64,000 nt of DNA from Muribaculaceae bacterium (GTDB lineage: Bacteria > Bacteroidota > Bacteroidia > Bacteroidales > Muribaculaceae). The notes beneath the pieces were generated by a model. That model worked only from the letters and a program-made list of their open reading frames with translations, did no database searches and was not told the DNA's origin. The stretch spans positions 48,144-112,143 of the forward strand of contig JAFLTU010000001.1 of NCBI GenBank assembly GCA_022509125.1, given 5' to 3'. Shown here one piece after another: positions 62,390 to 64,000 of this stretch. The position numbers and the translations under genes are program-made. Position 1 is the first letter of the stretch. Each line of letters starts with the position of its first letter.

Positions 62390-63787
62390 ATGATAAACCG
62401 GGTATTGATAAGGATGAAGACAGTGCAACTGCTGTATTCCTATCTTCTTGTCGACAAACCATTTTCTTTAGAATCCCAGCCCTCGGCTCCCACAAAGGAG
62501 AAGCGGTTTGCATATAATTTATATTTAGACACTATTCTGCTAATAGATCGACTTGCCGGGCAGATCAGAGGAAAAAACAAGAGTCTGCCGCTTGCAGATT
62601 CCAGATTTGTGGTTCGCACTGAAGGTGACGACCGCATTAAATCTCTGCGAAATAAATATTATGCGGCTCCTTTCCCATTTGAAAGCATAGAGCCGGGACT
62701 TGCTGAAAAAATAAAGGAGAGTCTTCTTTTCCGCGAATTTGAGAAGAACAGAGACCAAGGTTTCGCTCCTGATAAATTCTGGGAAAATGTCTACCTTAAT
62801 ATCATCCAAGTCGACGAGGCATATAATTCTGTGGTGAAAAGCCTTCCTGATTATTCGCTTTCGGGAGTTGAACGGATGAAGGGAATGATGGATCAAACGT
62901 TCAAGAATTTTTATGCTACGCAAGACAATGTAGACGATGCGCTTAAGACTCTTGAATATAGTCTCGACAAAGCAAGAGATCTTTATGTGAGATTGCTGGA
63001 TCTTCCCGTGGAACTCACCCTCTTGCGTCTAAACCAATTGGAACAAAACCGCAAAAAATATCTTGCAGGCCAAGAGGATTTGAATCCAAACATGAAATTT
63101 GTGGATAATCCCATACCGCGACTGATTGAACAAAGCGGTCTGTTCGAAGAATATGTTGAGAAAAATCATCTGTCGTGGAAGGTGGAAGACCCGGAATTGC
63201 TAGATATTTTATTGAAGAATGTAATTGAATCGGATCTCTATCGAGAATATATTGATTCAGAGGAAACCGGCTTGAAAAAGGATTCTGAATTCTGGCAGTC
63301 AACCCTCACAGATATTATCTTGAATAACCCTCATTTTTTAGAATATCTGGAAAATAAGTCGGTATTCTGGAATGATGATTTGGAAATTATGACCACATTT
63401 GTGGTCAAGACCCTCAAGAAACTTGGAACGGGAGAAAATCCTGACCAGGCCTTTTTACCAAAATTTAAAGACGAGCGTGATGCACGGTTTGGCTCTGAGT
63501 TGGTGCGTTTTGTCATCAGAAATAAAGAGGTTTATCAACGTTACATCGACGATGCGCTACGCCATGAAAAGTGGGAAACAGAGCGATTGGCATTCATGGA
63601 TGTCGTCATAATAATGACGGCTCTTGCCGAAATAATCAACTATCCCGAGATACCGGTGGAAGTCAGCATAAACGAATATATCGAGATAGCAAAGAGTTAT
63701 AGCTCGGCCAAGAGCGGCCAATTTGTCCACGGCCTTTTGGCGAGTCTTATCACACGCCTCAGAGAAGAGAAAATAATCATTAAATAA
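62390..63787 (+). CDS. nusB: Transcription antitermination factor NusB, enlarged form
   Basis: MINRVLIRMKTVQLLYSYL start; C-terminal WETERLAFMDVVIIMTALAEIINYPEIPVEVSINEYIEIAKSYSSAKSGQFVHGLLASL. Confidence 0.9.
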   Translation: MINRVLIRMKTVQLLYSYLLVDKPFSLESQPSAPTKEKRFAYNLYLDTILLIDRLAGQIRGKNKSLPLADSRFVVRTEGDDRIKSLRNKYYAAPFPFESIEPGLAEKIKESLLFREFEKNRDQGFAPDKFWENVYLNIIQVDEAYNSVVKSLPDYSLSGVERMKGMMDQTFKNFYATQDNVDDALKTLEYSLDKARDLYVRLLDLPVELTLLRLNQLEQNRKKYLAGQEDLNPNMKFVDNPIPRLIEQSGLFEEYVEKNHLSWKVEDPELLDILLKNVIESDLYREYIDSEETGLKKDSEFWQSTLTDIILNNPHFLEYLENKSVFWNDDLEIMTTFVVKTLKKLGTGENPDQAFLPKFKDERDARFGSELVRFVIRNKEVYQRYIDDALRHEKWETERLAFMDVVIIMTALAEIINYPEIPVEVSINEYIEIAKSYSSAKSGQFVHGLLASLITRLREEKIIIK

Positions 63788-63841
63788 GAAATAAAACATA
63801 ACCCGAAGTGAAATAGGGCAGAAACAAGAAAAAAGAAAGGA

Positions 63842-64000
63842 ATGAATACATTAAACACAATACTTCTCCAGAGCGAATCGGCCGGAGGTGGTTTCAGCGG
63901 AATGATCATGATAATCGCCATGATCGTGATATTTTATTTTTTCATGATCAGGCCGCAAAGCAAGAAACAGAAAGAAATTAAGAGAGCCCGGGAGGCGATG
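63842..64000 (+). CDS. yajC: Preprotein translocase subunit YajC (truncated by window end)
   Basis: GGGFSGMIMIIAMIVIFYFFMIRPQSKKQKEIKRAREAM. Confidence 0.9.
   Translation, partial: MNTLNTILLQSESAGGGFSGMIMIIAMIVIFYFFMIRPQSKKQKEIKRAREAM

Overview
Chromosomal segment from a Bacteroidales-type bacterium. This is judged from the gene families present (SprA/Sov of T9SS, DUF4296, DUF4835, DUF4924, FeoAB fusion, short RpoD without region 1.1) and from repeated TAnnTTTG promoter elements. Most of the window is housekeeping: ileS-lspA, miaA-pepT, trpS, two adjacent rpoD-like genes, valS, ald, an NSS transporter, a Wzx-like flippase and sprA, ruvA, recR, aspartate kinase, rlmD, prfC, a RecD-like helicase, eno, a CoA-transferase, feoAB, an S9 peptidase, an RND efflux operon, rpsF-rpsR-rplI, dnaN, a dnaQ-like exonuclease, coaBC, DUF4835, recN, rlmB, nusB and partial yajC. 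I saw no tRNA, rRNA, CRISPR array or mobile element. The observations most worth following are: (1) a tandem pair of primary-type sigma-70 genes (about 74% identical by hand count); (2) a strictly phased 30-unit heptamer array directly upstream of ileS; (3) a 7-unit ~20 bp array of TGAATC-cc-GATTCA dyads upstream of the SpmA/B-like gene; (4) a promoter-terminator bounded structured RNA (~180 nt) with mutually exclusive hairpins at 5355-5532; (5) an enlarged NusB (465 aa) with an apparent internal domain duplication and a structured 5' leader; (6) a flippase gene overlapping the end of sprA. All family assignments come from reading the translations. No searches were run.
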